Origin: an uncultured Clostridia bacterium
Lineage (GTDB): Bacteria > Bacillota > Clostridia > Oscillospirales > CAG-272
DNA length: 56,849 nucleotides
Direction of reading: 5' to 3'
NCBI GenBank assembly: GCA_944381115.1
Contig: CALWJV010000017.1
Coordinates: forward strand, 1-56,849
Below the pieces are notes generated by a model that worked only from the letters and a program-made list of their open reading frames with translations, ran no database searches and had not been told where the DNA came from. Positions 43,450 to 52,757 of this stretch are shown here, in pieces. Within the stretch, counting starts at the first letter, position 1, and each line of letters starts with the position of its first letter. Position numbers and translations under genes: made by a program.

Positions 43450-44546
43450 ACATTAATTGAAAATGTCGATAAAACAAAAACAATTATTAATAATATTGAT
43501 AGTATTGTAATACAAATGATAATTGCATTTAAAATATCGAGAATAGATATAGAAGATTCAAGTAAACTACGTTCGCTTTGCATATTCATGATTCCAGCGG
43601 AAAAAGCCAAGAAATTAAAATATATTTTTACAAGAAATATCTTTATCATCACTGGAATAATTGTCACGGCTACGGAAAGTATAACTGCTCCTCCGACGGT
43701 GTTTTTTAAATATTTCAGTCCGGCGCTCACTGTTTTAAAGGATTCGCCAACCGCAGATCCTACAATAGGAATAAAGTTTGATGCAGCAAATTTTACAGTT
43801 CTGCCTGATATAGAGTCTTTACCAGCACTTACAATATGCTGATATGTTATAACAGTAAGCATGATCATTGTTATAAAAGATAAAACTGTCAATATACTTT
43901 TTTTAAAAAAACGAAGCAGATTCAGTTCTGAAAATTGCGGAGACAGTCTTTCAAACATTAAAAGAAGCATTAGCAAACTGATACAAGGTAAAAGAAGAGT
44001 TTGGATTATAATGTTAAGAAACGCAAGCACAGCTCCGAACGATGCGCTTTGAGCAAAGGAAGTAAATGTGCTGCCGCCCATCAAGAGTATCGCGGAAAAA
44101 GCAGGTAAAATGGCGTTTAATATTTCGCTTAACGAATTTAAAGAATCCATTGCACAGTCAAGAACAGTTTTTATTATATTAAACACTTGTATTAGCATAA
44201 TAAGAGTTATTATGTAAGAAATTATTGTTTTAAAGCATTTATTATCAATAAATCTGTAAAAAACAGAAATAATAATTATTATTCCAAGGAGTATTCCGAT
44301 ATCAGGAGATAGTTCTGAAAATGAGTTTTTTATTGCCCCTAAAACAAATTGCCAAATGCTTTCTGATGTTTTGCCGTTTTCTGTACTTATCTCGTTTTCT
44401 TCTAAACTTTCTGATACGTTTTGAGGTATAAAATCTTCGCTTTCAAATTTTGGCATTTCAGTTTCATCTGTTATTGTTATTTCATTAGCAAACACCGGTA
44501 ATTTGAAGACAAATAAAAATAATAGTATAAATATTATTTTTTTCAT
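43446..44546 (-). CDS. spoIIIAE: Stage III sporulation protein AE
   Basis: 366 residues, a polytopic membrane protein and the likely central membrane platform of the SpoIIIA complex. An N-terminal signal sequence (KKIIFILLFLFVFKLPVFA) is followed by an acidic Ser/Glu-rich stretch and about seven spans. Blocks such as FTSFAQSASFGAVLAFLN, FKTVSAGLKYLKNTVGGAV and AGKDSISGRTVKFAASNFIPIVGSAVG are family-typical. Overlaps spoIIIAD by 4 nt (ATGA). Confidence 0.92.
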   Translation of the reverse strand: MKKIIFILLFLFVFKLPVFANEITITDETEMPKFESEDFIPQNVSESLEENEISTENGKTSESIWQFVLGAIKNSFSELSPDIGILLGIIIIISVFYRFIDNKCFKTIISYIITLIMLIQVFNIIKTVLDCAMDSLNSLSEILNAILPAFSAILLMGGSTFTSFAQSASFGAVLAFLNIIIQTLLLPCISLLMLLLMFERLSPQFSELNLLRFFKKSILTVLSFITMIMLTVITYQHIVSAGKDSISGRTVKFAASNFIPIVGSAVGESFKTVSAGLKYLKNTVGGAVILSVAVTIIPVMIKIFLVKIYFNFLAFSAGIMNMQSERSLLESSISILDILNAIIICITILSILLIIVFVLSTFSINV

Positions 44547-44935
44547 AAATTTAATTCCTCAAAAGCATTCTTTAAAAGTACGGTTATCATAGGGAGTGAT
44601 AGTAATATAATCTCTGCATTCCCGGCAAACTCAACAACCGATGCCAGCATATTTTCGCCGTTTTCCTTACAAATATCATATACAACCTGGCAAACGACCG
44701 CAATTACTGCAGATTTAATAAGTATATCAAAGATATCATATTTTACCGCACTGCCGCTTAAAAGTCCTTTTACAAAAGTTACAAAGGGTAAAAGAGCGGA
44801 AATTACACTGGAAATGATTATAACAGATGTTATTTCTGTAAGATACGGAGCAATGGAAGAACTTCTGTTTTTAAGTACGATTGAAAGAACGGTAGCAATA
44901 ATTGCTGCACCGCAGATCTTATATATATTATCCAA
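44543..44935 (-). CDS. spoIIIAD: Stage III sporulation protein AD
   Basis: 130 residues, three to four membrane spans. IYKICGAAIIATVLSIVLKN and the end ILLSLPMITVLLKNAFE are typical. Membrane component of the SpoIIIA complex. Overlaps spoIIIAC by 8 nt. Confidence 0.92.
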   Translation of the reverse strand: MDNIYKICGAAIIATVLSIVLKNRSSSIAPYLTEITSVIIISSVISALLPFVTFVKGLLSGSAVKYDIFDILIKSAVIAVVCQVVYDICKENGENMLASVVEFAGNAEIILLSLPMITVLLKNAFEELNL

Positions 44936-45125
44936 TTCCGAAAACCCCTTCTATAACTTTGATCAATTCACCAAGTTTTGAAACAAGCATAAAGAGGACT
45001 ATTATAACTCCGGAAAGCGAGACCATCGTCGCTTCTGTATCACGTCCGTTTTTATTTAGGACCTGGCATAAAACCGTAACTATAAGCCCTATTCCGGCAA
45101 TTTTCAGAACAAGTCCGAGATCCAT
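44928..45125 (-). CDS. spoIIIAC: Stage III sporulation protein AC
   Basis: 65 residues, two membrane spans: LVLKIAGIGLIVTVLCQVLNKNGRDT and a second hydrophobic segment. Small membrane component of the SpoIIIA complex, normal length. A strong ribosome binding site is TTGGAGAAAAT. Confidence 0.92.
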   Translation of the reverse strand: MDLGLVLKIAGIGLIVTVLCQVLNKNGRDTEATMVSLSGVIIVLFMLVSKLGELIKVIEGVFGIG

Positions 45126-45213
45126 ATTTTCTCCAATCCGCCGTCTTACGACAACTAAGTATTTTTAACGTTTTTATGTTTAAATTTTATTTTTAAGGAA
45201 AAAATCATTTATA

Positions 45214-45675
45214 TTATAATAAAATCAGTAGAAAAATTATTGCTATTCCGGGAAATAGAATATATGCATTTTGACTGTCTTTATTATATTTTTCCTGTGT
45301 TTCTTTACATCCTTTTTCGGAAATATTAATAAGTTTTTCAGAATTTTTATAAAGTTCATCAAGAGTAAGAGTGGAAAATTTTGAAAGAATATCAATATAT
45401 TCTTCAATAAACGATACATCTGAAAACTCTTTATTTAAATATGGAATAAGTTCATTCATATAAGAAAAACAAGCCTTTTCATTGTAATGCTCATTGAAAT
45501 AATTTTCGTATAGACGCGGTACCGATAACATTTCTCCGTTTAAATTATCCTTTATTTTTTCAGCAAGTTTCATTAAATGCTCGCCCTTTATTTTTATTTT
45601 TTTTAACTCAGAGATTTTATAATATGCCATTAAAAAAGACATAAAGATAATTAAAAATGATAATGTAATTTTCAT
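45214..45675 (-). CDS. spoIIIAB: Stage III sporulation protein AB
   Basis: 153 residues with a span at each end (TLSFLIIFMSFLMAYYKI and AYILFPGIAIIFLLILL) and a helical cytoplasmic middle, resembling type II secretion GspF-like proteins. The central region is more divergent than in other copies, so the call also rests on its place between AA and AC. Confidence 0.85.
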   Translation of the reverse strand: MKITLSFLIIFMSFLMAYYKISELKKIKIKGEHLMKLAEKIKDNLNGEMLSVPRLYENYFNEHYNEKACFSYMNELIPYLNKEFSDVSFIEEYIDILSKFSTLTLDELYKNSEKLINISEKGCKETQEKYNKDSQNAYILFPGIAIIFLLILL

Positions 45676-45700
45676 CTTATCTCCGAAATGTAATTAATAC

Positions 45701-46606
45701 TTATTTTAGTATTTCATTTAAAGATTTAATTTCTGATTTTACTGTATTTTTTACTCTGTAAAGTCGCATTATTGCATCAAAAACACAGTTTTCAAGCATT
45801 ATTCTCAAATTTTTTCGCATTTTTACATCAAAAAAACTTTCCGCATGTGCAGATGCGATAAGTGGAACACCTATATGCTGTAAAGATGATATTGCTTCTG
45901 CTTCTGGTTCGTCGCCTATCTCATCACATATTATGTATTGTGGATTAAAGTATGATGCTGCTATCAAAATTCCTTCAGCCTTTGGATATCCAATAAAATA
46001 ATCCGAAAGTGAGTTGCTGTTTTCAAAATAAAGTTCCTGTCTTGTATCCACAACCGCAACCCGTTTAGATACGGGAGGTGTGGAAAGTCTATAAGCAATA
46101 TTTTTAAGCACAGTTGTTTTTCCGACGCCGGGAGGTGAAATTACAAGCACACTTTTTGAATGGTTATTTTTTTCCAGATACTCCATAAGTTCTTTATTTT
46201 CTATTGTAAGAACGCAAGGAATCCTGATATTTACAGTATTTATACTTCTTAATAGTCTTATTTTATTATTTTCTACAAAAACATCACCGCCAACACCTGC
46301 GCGACACCCATTTTTTAATGAAATATATCCGTTTTTCATCATATCTTCAAATTTCATATAATTACTCTCGGTCATTTTATCTACACAGTATGCAATATCT
46401 TCATGGGTACATTTAATTCCTGTAATCAAATTTTTTTCTGGAAGTGTAAAGGATAGAGGAGAACCGCTTCTGATTCTGACTTCACTTATATCTGTATAAG
46501 CCGAAAGATAATTTTTACAAGCAGATCTTATATGCTCCGGAAAAAGGGAAGAAATATAATTTCTTATTTTTTCTTTTTTTTCATATAACTCATCATCGGT
46601 AAACAT
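45701..46606 (-). CDS. spoIIIAA: Stage III sporulation protein AA (secretion-type ATPase)
   Basis: 301 residues, an ATPase resembling type II/IV secretion motors that powers the mother cell-to-forespore channel. Walker A is SPPGVGKTTVLKN (where many homologues have SPPxCGKTT), Walker B PQYIICDEIGDEPEAEAI, then LIASAHAESF as the His box. CRAGVGGDVF and VNIRIP are upstream family blocks. First gene of the operon; start ATG after AAAAGGAGATATAA. Confidence 0.94.
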   Translation of the reverse strand: MFTDDELYEKKEKIRNYISSLFPEHIRSACKNYLSAYTDISEVRIRSGSPLSFTLPEKNLITGIKCTHEDIAYCVDKMTESNYMKFEDMMKNGYISLKNGCRAGVGGDVFVENNKIRLLRSINTVNIRIPCVLTIENKELMEYLEKNNHSKSVLVISPPGVGKTTVLKNIAYRLSTPPVSKRVAVVDTRQELYFENSNSLSDYFIGYPKAEGILIAASYFNPQYIICDEIGDEPEAEAISSLQHIGVPLIASAHAESFFDVKMRKNLRIMLENCVFDAIMRLYRVKNTVKSEIKSLNEILK

Positions 46607-47308
46607 TTATATCTCCTTTTCATGCTAAAACGTTTAAAGAAAAAAATAATATGTACTTACTTGATTAAAAATTTTTACTATATATTTTTGGACATGCTTT
46701 TACATTTCATAAATATGTTCCGTATGCAAAAAATATTACAAGCAAAAAAATTTTTAAAATTTATCAATTAATACATTGAACATAAAAAAATAATTGATCA
46801 GCATTATTATAAAAAATTTTGGAGAAGTGCATAAATAATATAAAATATTTGAGATTTTTTTAAACTTTATTATCTTAAAAAATATAAACTTAATTATACC
46901 AAATTAAAGTTTAGTATAATAAAGGGAAGTAAAAAATCCCGCTGTATGTTTTTCAATACAGCGGGATATAATCTGTCAATTAATTTAATTTAAAAATTTA
47001 TATTTAAAATTTAATATCAAATAAAATATTTACGTTATAATTATTTTTATTTTGAAATAAAAATTTTCTTTGTTATATGCTATACTCGAATTTTACAAAT
47101 AATTATTTTATTGTTATTAAAAAATTACTTAAATTCAAAAAATAATTTCTATTAAATTTTTTGCAGTGTAAAAATATAAATTAAATTATAAGTATGTCTC
47201 AAAATATAAAAATTAAACTATTTGCAATACATTTATATAAATATTTTATATTAACAATTTATACACAATTTGCAGAGAAGTTACAAAATCGATTAAAGTC
47301 CCGGAACT
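46607..47308. other. AT-rich intergenic region of 700 nt
   Basis: No credible gene. On the minus strand a CATATTAT (46653-46646) may be the -10 of a sigma-E promoter for spoIIIAA, but no -35 is clear. An inverted repeat ATTATAC (46893-46899)/GTATAAT (46914-46920) lies mid-way. A minus-strand terminator lies at 46930-46967. The rest (46968-47308) is T/A-rich and shows no structure that I can support. Confidence 0.5.
46930..46967 (-). terminator. Minus-strand terminator 340 nt downstream of the ABC-F gene
   Basis: On the minus strand ATCCCGCTGTAT (46967-46956), loop, ATACAGCGGGAT (46947-46936), then TTTTTTAC. A 12-bp GC-rich stem. It may end the ABC-F transcript after a long 3' UTR or a separate small RNA. 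Confidence 0.8.
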
Positions 47309-49135
47309 TTAAAATTCTAAACATTCTTCAAGAAATTCATAAAGTTCTAAAAGTTTTGATTCAAGATCTTCCTTTTCTTCATAAAGTTCAAGGTAACGTT
47401 TGTGATCACGAGCGGCTTCACCACTGCTCTCTTCATTAATTTCTTCCAACCTTTTTTCTATTCTTTCAACTTCCCTTTTCGATACCTGAATTTTATGCTC
47501 AAATTTTCTTTTTGCAGATGCTTCTTCTTTTTTTCTTAAATACTCGTTTTTGGATGCAGTTTCGGTTTTATCTTCTGTTTTTGTAATATTGTCAATCAAA
47601 TATTTTGCCTTATAATCATTAAATTCAGAATATGTGCCTTTATAATCAAATATTTTACCTTTTTCAACAGCATTAAATACAAGCATTCTTGTTGATAATT
47701 TATTCATAAAATATCTGTCATGACTAACTGCAAGAATTGTTCCGTCATATTCCAAAAGTGCATTTTCAAGTGCTTCACGGCTGTTAATATCCAGATGATT
47801 GGTAGGCTCATCAAGTATAAGAAAATTATTTTTTGACATTATAAGTTTTGCAAGTGTCAGTCTGGCACGCTCGCCGCCTGAAAGAGTTGAAACAAATTTA
47901 AAACAATCGTCTCCAATAAATAAAAATTTTGCTAAAATAGAGCGTATCTCTCTAGGAGAACTGTTTTCGTTAACCCCCCATAACTCATCCATGACAGTAT
48001 TTTCTGGATTTAAATCCTGATTTTCCTGATCATAATATCCGGGTATTACATTATATCCACAGTCAATTACACCTTTATCAGGTGTTATCCTACCTGCAAT
48101 TATTTTTATAAGAGTTGATTTTCCGCAACCGTTTTCGCCGAATAAAAAAGCACGGTCATGATAATTTATTTCAAATGACACATCTGAAAAAAGAGTCTTA
48201 TCACCGTAAGATTTACTTATATTTCTAACAGAAAGCACATCATCTCCTGAGCGTCCGGCAGAACTGAATTTAACTTTTATTTTTTCCGGAAGCGCCATCG
48301 GTTTTTCTTCTTTAACCATTTTAGCAAGTTGTTTTTCACGGCTTTCGGCGGCTATAATATTACGCTCTCTGTTCCATTGACGTTGCTGTGCAATATAATT
48401 TTCAATTCTTATAATCTCTTTTTGCTGATTTTTATAGTGCTTTTCCTGAATTTCACGATTTTTCTTTTTTTGTTCAGCATAAAAAGAATAATTTCCGTTA
48501 TATATTTTTGCTTTGCAGTTCTCTATTTCAAGCGTTTTTGTTGTAACTTTATCAAGAAAATATCTGTCATGAGATATAATTATTACTGTCTTTCCATTGT
48601 TTCTAAGATATTCCTCTAACCAAAAAAGTGATGAAATATCAAGGTGGTTTGTTGGTTCATCAAGCATTAAAATATCATTATTTTTTAAAAGTAATGCTGT
48701 TAAAGCTATTCGTGTTTTTTGACCTCCGCTAAGGGATGAAACAGGTATTTTAAATGTTTGATCTTCATTAAATCCCAAATTTTTCAAAAATCCCTTTATA
48801 CGGCTTATATATTCTCCTTTTGTCGCCTCTATTATATTAATATCTGATGTGTTTGGAACAGAAAATGACGATACAAGTTCGTCATAAACGCTCTTTTCGC
48901 TTTCGTACCCCACATGTTGCTTAAGTACGCCGATACTAAGATTTTTTGAAATAAAAACTTTTCCATTATCAGGTTCTTTTTCACCGCTTAAAAAACGAAG
49001 TAAAGTAGTTTTTCCTGCACCATTTACTCCCACGATTCCAAGTCTTTCGCCTTCATTAAGACTGAATGTAATATTATCAAGTACAATGTCGGTCCCGTAA
49101 GAAACCGATATATTTTCACAACCAATGGCTATCAT
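47309..49135 (-). CDS. ABC-F ATPase, YdiF/Uup type
   Basis: 608 residues, two ABC domains and no membrane segments. Both nucleotide sites are intact: Walker A GVNGAGKTTLL and GENGCGKSTLI; signatures SSLSGGQKTRIAL and STLSGGERARLTL; Walker B DILMLDEPTNHLD and NFLILDEPTNHLD. The linker (about 215-300) is rich in Lys/Glu/Gln, the ribosome-reaching P-site tRNA interaction motif of ABC-F proteins, and the C-terminal about 80 residues form a coiled coil (EASAKRKFEHKIQVSKREVERIEKRLEEI). Role in translation or antibiotic resistance by ribosome protection; which one cannot be told. 2 nt after the DUF4234-like gene. Confidence 0.9.
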   Translation of the reverse strand: MIAIGCENISVSYGTDIVLDNITFSLNEGERLGIVGVNGAGKTTLLRFLSGEKEPDNGKVFISKNLSIGVLKQHVGYESEKSVYDELVSSFSVPNTSDINIIEATKGEYISRIKGFLKNLGFNEDQTFKIPVSSLSGGQKTRIALTALLLKNNDILMLDEPTNHLDISSLFWLEEYLRNNGKTVIIISHDRYFLDKVTTKTLEIENCKAKIYNGNYSFYAEQKKKNREIQEKHYKNQQKEIIRIENYIAQQRQWNRERNIIAAESREKQLAKMVKEEKPMALPEKIKVKFSSAGRSGDDVLSVRNISKSYGDKTLFSDVSFEINYHDRAFLFGENGCGKSTLIKIIAGRITPDKGVIDCGYNVIPGYYDQENQDLNPENTVMDELWGVNENSSPREIRSILAKFLFIGDDCFKFVSTLSGGERARLTLAKLIMSKNNFLILDEPTNHLDINSREALENALLEYDGTILAVSHDRYFMNKLSTRMLVFNAVEKGKIFDYKGTYSEFNDYKAKYLIDNITKTEDKTETASKNEYLRKKEEASAKRKFEHKIQVSKREVERIEKRLEEINEESSGEAARDHKRYLELYEEKEDLESKLLELYEFLEECLEF

Positions 49136-49137
49136 TT

Positions 49138-49476
49138 TCAGTATTTCTCCGAAAGTAACATTTTGTTTGCAATAAGTGCCATACTAATACATCGGGTCGG
49201 AAATACGGAAAGAACTGTGATAAGAACAGTAAAACCTTTATTTTTCCCCTCTGTTTCTGCACAAACCGTTCTTGCGGTTTTATATGTCCATAAAATTCCG
49301 TAAATACCAAATGTAATAAAATTAAGTACGGCTTCTCTCATTGGATAAAGTGCTTCTCCGTCTTTGTCAAAAGATATACAGTCTGTAATTATATATATGC
49401 TTACAGTATTTCCTAATCCCATTGTCAAAAAACCAATTATAAATACTATTGCAGGAGATAATAATTTATTTTTCAT
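49138..49476 (-). CDS. DUF4234-like small membrane protein
   Basis: 112 residues with four hydrophobic segments. The segment REAVLNFITFGIYGILWTYKTARTV has the aromatic/Gly pattern of DUF4234 proteins, whose function is unknown. Start ATG; sits between acpP and the ABC-F gene in the same direction with spacings of 30 and 2 nt, so all three are likely one transcript. Confidence 0.6.
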   Translation of the reverse strand: MKNKLLSPAIVFIIGFLTMGLGNTVSIYIITDCISFDKDGEALYPMREAVLNFITFGIYGILWTYKTARTVCAETEGKNKGFTVLITVLSVFPTRCISMALIANKMLLSEKY

Positions 49477-49506
49477 TTTTTTATCCTTTATACTTTGTAT
49501 TTTTAT

Positions 49507-49779
49507 TTACCATGAAATTTGATTGCCTTTTGTTATATCAGATAAACGTTCTTTTTCAGAATATTTTTTAAGATAATCCAGTATATCTTCAACTGTTTTT
49601 ATTCCCATAATTTCCTCATCAGTCGCCTTAACTGAAAAGGCATTTTCTATATCGAAGGCAAGTTCAACAATATTTAAAGAATCAGCACCGAGATCATCAG
49701 TTATAACAGAATCAAGAGTAATATCATCAGCATCGACGTAAAGTCTTGCAGATATAATACTTATCAGTTTTTCAAGCAT
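49507..49779 (-). CDS. Acyl carrier protein
   Basis: 90 residues, slightly longer than usual with a C-terminal tail (SEKERLSDITKG). The phosphopantetheine attachment serine is Ser34 in DLGADSLNIVELAF; most fatty-acid carrier proteins have DSLD here, so Asn replaces the Asp. The helix III/IV region DEEIMGIKTVEDILDYL is normal. Start ATG after CAGGAGAAAAAA. No fatty-acid synthesis gene is adjacent, so whether it serves fatty-acid synthesis or a specialised pathway is open. Confidence 0.88.
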   Translation of the reverse strand: MLEKLISIISARLYVDADDITLDSVITDDLGADSLNIVELAFDIENAFSVKATDEEIMGIKTVEDILDYLKKYSEKERLSDITKGNQISW

Positions 49780-49841
49780 TTTTTTCTCCTGTTTATGTAT
49801 TACATTTCATAAAAAATTTATAATAATATTTTATATACTTT

Positions 49842-49871
49842 ATTATATAATTTTTAATATGGATTTTTCAA
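49842..49871 (-). promoter_or_regulatory. Promoter for the acyl carrier protein operon
   Basis: Minus strand TTGAAA (49871-49866), 18-nt spacer, TATAAT (49847-49842). Confidence 0.7.
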
Positions 49872-49897
49872 TATAATTTTGTAAATTTGATTTTCTA

Positions 49898-49926
49898 TTG
49901 ACAAATATTTTTTTAAGGTGTATAAT
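49898..49926 (+). promoter_or_regulatory. Sigma-A promoter for the RlmA-like gene
   Basis: TTGACA (49898-49903), 17-nt spacer, TATAAT (49921-49926): full consensus. Confidence 0.85.
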
Positions 49927-49958
49927 TTTAAAAGAAATTTTTGAACAGGACTAAAAAA

Positions 49959-50792
49959 ATGTATATTTGCCCGAAGTGCTCAGAAAATCTTATAAAAATA
50001 AATAATACTATGAAATGCCGAAATAATCATTCATATGATGTTTCTGCTGACGGGTATGTAAATTTGTTGATGAATAATAAAAAAAGCGGCGTACACGGTG
50101 ATAATAAAAAAATGATTTCTGCGCGTAGAAAATTCCTTGCACTTGATCACTACAGTATTATTGTCGATAAATTATGTGAACTTATTGAAGTATTTTGCAA
50201 ACAAAACTTTATTAATTCACCTGTAATTTTAGATACCGGATGCGGTGAAGGATACTATAGTAATAATATTTTTTCGAAACTGTCCTTACATTTAAATAAT
50301 GTTGTAATTTTTGCAACAGATGTTTCAAAGGATGCTGTTAAATTTGCTGCTAAAAGTTATAAAAATATTAATTTTTCAGTATCAAGTATCAATAAACTTC
50401 CCTTCTCTGCTGATTCGTTTAATATAGTTTTATCTTTGTTTGCTCCTTTGTCGGAATCTGAATTTAATCGAATATTGAAATGTGGTGGAATATTAATAAC
50501 AGTAAGTCCTTCTGAAAATCATCTTTTTGCTCTTAAAAGTGTTATATATGATACTCCTTACAAAAATAATTCATCAAATTTTAAACCTAAAATAATGGAA
50601 AAATGTTATGAAGAAACTATAACTTCAGATATGCACTTAAATAATAATCAGGAAATCAGCGATTTATTTGCTATGACTCCTTATTATTATAATACAAGCG
50701 ATTCTGACAAAGAAAAACTTAAAACTATTTCTGAACTTGATACTGAAATAGGCTTTGTTTTCAATGTATTTTATAAACCAAACAATACTTAA
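49959..50792 (+). CDS. rlmA: 23S rRNA (guanine-N1)-methyltransferase, RlmA type
   Basis: 277 residues. The N-terminal zinc finger YICPKCSENL then MKCRNNHSYDVSADGYVNLL is the RlmA hallmark. The SAM-binding core starts ILDTGCGEGYYSNNIF, with FSVSSINKLPFSADSFNIVLSLFAP further on. The family methylates G745 (RlmAI) or G748 (RlmAII) in helix 35 of 23S rRNA; G748 methylation confers tylosin resistance in producers. Which one applies is unknown. The start is ATG at 49959 after CAGGACTAAAAAA; a TTG at 49941 in frame is less likely. Own promoter and terminator. Confidence 0.9.
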   Translation: MYICPKCSENLIKINNTMKCRNNHSYDVSADGYVNLLMNNKKSGVHGDNKKMISARRKFLALDHYSIIVDKLCELIEVFCKQNFINSPVILDTGCGEGYYSNNIFSKLSLHLNNVVIFATDVSKDAVKFAAKSYKNINFSVSSINKLPFSADSFNIVLSLFAPLSESEFNRILKCGGILITVSPSENHLFALKSVIYDTPYKNNSSNFKPKIMEKCYEETITSDMHLNNNQEISDLFAMTPYYYNTSDSDKEKLKTISELDTEIGFVFNVFYKPNNT

Positions 50793-50848
50793 TTTTATAA
50801 ACAAATAAAAAAAACAATATTTTTAAATACACAAAAATTTTATTTTAA

Positions 50849-50876
50849 AAAAAACCACGCAATTTGCGTGGTTTTT
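50849..50876. terminator. Terminator after rlmA
   Basis: ACCACGC pairs with GCGTGGT (about 50853-50872), flanked by A-run and T-run, so it can act for both converging transcripts. Confidence 0.85.
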
Positions 50877-50932
50877 AATTTCAAATAAAAATTCACTTGT
50901 TTAGAGTAGTACGGCAACCGCATTAATCTTTA

Positions 50933-51721
50933 TCATACTTTATTATCTGAATGGTCATCGTTATCGTCGATATTACCGTCTTTTTTCTCAGAATCTTGTT
51001 CTTTCAAAGCCTGAGACTTAATATATTCTTCTATTGCCCTTTGTTTGATCATTTCTTCGTCTGCTGCCGTAATCTGACGCTTTCCCGTATTTTTTACTGC
51101 CATAAATGCCTTTATAAACATATACAATTCATACAGAAAAAACAAAATGAGTGGAAGAACTATTACTACAAAAAATCCTTTAGGCTGCTGTAAAAATGAA
51201 ATGACTTTTCCTACACCGCCTATCTTTGCACCGTTTTCTCCGTCATTTCCCCACCGGCATATTACAAACTGCCATCTTACGGGATTTTTATCTTCAATTG
51301 CGTTTGTGGTTTTATTATCTCCTTTTGTTTTGTAACTCTCCACTTCTCCGCTTGCAGTGTAGTTTATTGATGTTATCCTGTGTGAATTGATTTCGTTTAC
51401 TCCGTTATCGTCAAGATTTGCATAAAACGATATTACGTCTCCAACCTTCAGTTCACTTTTTTCACTGTCAGTCAGCATATCGCATATCAGTAGATCACCT
51501 TTTTTAAATTTCGGTGTCATTGAATTTGTCGATACCGTCAGAAAACATTTTCCTCCTATCGCAGGTACTCCGTCTGCGTTTGACTGTGCCGCAAGTGCAA
51601 GTGTTGTAATTACTACTGCAAATGCAACAAATATCCAAATGAAAACATTCAGCACAATTTTTAGTACTTTTTTTATTTCTATAAATTTATCCCTTCCGAG
51701 CCGCATACCGATTTTTTGCAT
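50933..51721 (-). CDS. Signal peptidase I, SipW/Sec11 (ER) type
   Basis: 262 residues. Membrane-bound peptidase that removes signal peptides from secreted fibre proteins. N-terminal span (KIVLNVFIWIFVAFAVVITTLALAA), nucleophile Ser67 in TVSTNSMTPKFKKGDLL, and His114 in EINSHRITSI where bacterial SPase I has a lysine; the Ser-His pair defines the SipW/Sec11 class. A second span follows (FFVVIVLPLILFFLYELYMFI) and an acidic C-terminal tail. The two genes just upstream encode its probable substrates. The ATG has GGAG only 2 nt before it, an unusual short spacing. Confidence 0.9.
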   Translation of the reverse strand: MQKIGMRLGRDKFIEIKKVLKIVLNVFIWIFVAFAVVITTLALAAQSNADGVPAIGGKCFLTVSTNSMTPKFKKGDLLICDMLTDSEKSELKVGDVISFYANLDDNGVNEINSHRITSINYTASGEVESYKTKGDNKTTNAIEDKNPVRWQFVICRWGNDGENGAKIGGVGKVISFLQQPKGFFVVIVLPLILFFLYELYMFIKAFMAVKNTGKRQITAADEEMIKQRAIEEYIKSQALKEQDSEKKDGNIDDNDDHSDNKV

Positions 51722-51749
51722 GACTCCGTTAATTTATATTCTTGCATGT

Positions 51750-51777
51750 ATTGTATCAAAAAATACAAATAAGTCAA
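51750..51777 (-). promoter_or_regulatory. Possible internal promoter for the SipW-type gene
   Basis: Minus strand TTGACT (51777-51772), 16-nt spacer, TACAAT (51755-51750) with TGA before it. Suggests expression of the peptidase separately from the riboswitch. Confidence 0.6.
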
Positions 51778-51845
51778 GATAATTTTATGAAAAAACGGCA
51801 ATTACGACAATTACAACACTTGTTTCTACTTTAATATCTCAATTT

Positions 51846-52694
51846 TTATGCCCATGTACCGGTTTCAAGTGATGATGTGAATTCAATGACTATTTCGAGT
51901 TCCTCTACATTTAATGCATTGCTGTTGTTGGCATTTGAATCCTGACCTTCATACCAAATGAATATATTTATTTCTATTTCAGTGTCAATTGCTTCTGTGT
52001 TCTCAATAAGAACTGACCCGGTGCTTCCAAGCGTTGCACTTACAAAATTATTACTATCAGCTGTACCTACGTTTCCGCCTGTTCCTCCTAAACTTGCTAT
52101 CGGATTGCATTCAGTATCGTACCCGTTCGGAGCATAGACCAATGTTTTTTCTGCTGTAACTACTGCTACACGAAGTGCCTTTGAAACTTCACTTCCCAAA
52201 ACAACTGAATCTATTGATTCTCCTCCAACGGTCAATGAACTTACATATAGTCCGTAAACTGCCTGCTCTGCATCTGCACTCTTTACATATACAGTTTTGT
52301 TTACTGCGTATACATTTGTTCCGTCTGCATCTTTAAGTAAGCCATCTGCCCAATTTGTCAAATTAACAAAATCGGTACCTTCTTCTGTAAGAGTAGCATC
52401 TCCGGTAATAGGATCGATTCTATTGTCTATAAGTCCGTCCGGAGCGTACCAATTCTGCGTTGTAACTGTTGATGAAGGATACAATGTCTGTGCGTCTGTC
52501 ATTCCGAGGTCGACGGATGCGGAGTATGTACCTCCTGATTCTGTGCTTATTACAATTGATTTCGGAACTACGGCATTAACCTTCATTCCGCTTGCAATAA
52601 CTGTCGTGTTCATTGTGAACCATGCAAAGGTCGATGTTCCCATAAGTACTGCTGATACCAACAGCAAACACATCGCGGGAATTATTTTTTTCAT
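51846..52694 (-). CDS. SipW-dependent secreted protein, TasA/camelysin-like
   Basis: 282 residues. N-terminal signal IIPAMCLLLVSAVLMGTSTFAWFTMN carries the SipW-type cleavage pattern (STFAWFT). The mature part is rich in Thr, Ser, Val and Asn with mostly beta-strand character and several repeats of short acidic loops, as in TasA-type amyloid fibre proteins and camelysin. Gene order (substrate, then SipW-type peptidase) is as in biofilm matrix operons. Sequence likeness to TasA itself is weak, so 'TasA-like' describes class, not orthology. Start ATG after AAAAGGAGAAAAAACA. Confidence 0.75.
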   Translation of the reverse strand: MKKIIPAMCLLLVSAVLMGTSTFAWFTMNTTVIASGMKVNAVVPKSIVISTESGGTYSASVDLGMTDAQTLYPSSTVTTQNWYAPDGLIDNRIDPITGDATLTEEGTDFVNLTNWADGLLKDADGTNVYAVNKTVYVKSADAEQAVYGLYVSSLTVGGESIDSVVLGSEVSKALRVAVVTAEKTLVYAPNGYDTECNPIASLGGTGGNVGTADSNNFVSATLGSTGSVLIENTEAIDTEIEINIFIWYEGQDSNANNSNALNVEELEIVIEFTSSLETGTWA

Positions 52695-52757
52695 TGTTTT
52701 TTCTCCTTTTTATTTTTTTTATATTTGAACCGCTGTGCGGCAAAAATATCTGTTATT

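Noticed and set aside
47194..47439. Small plus-strand ORF at the end of the ABC-F gene
   Set aside because: Half of it is antisense to the ABC-F C-terminus, with no ribosome binding site and low-complexity codons.
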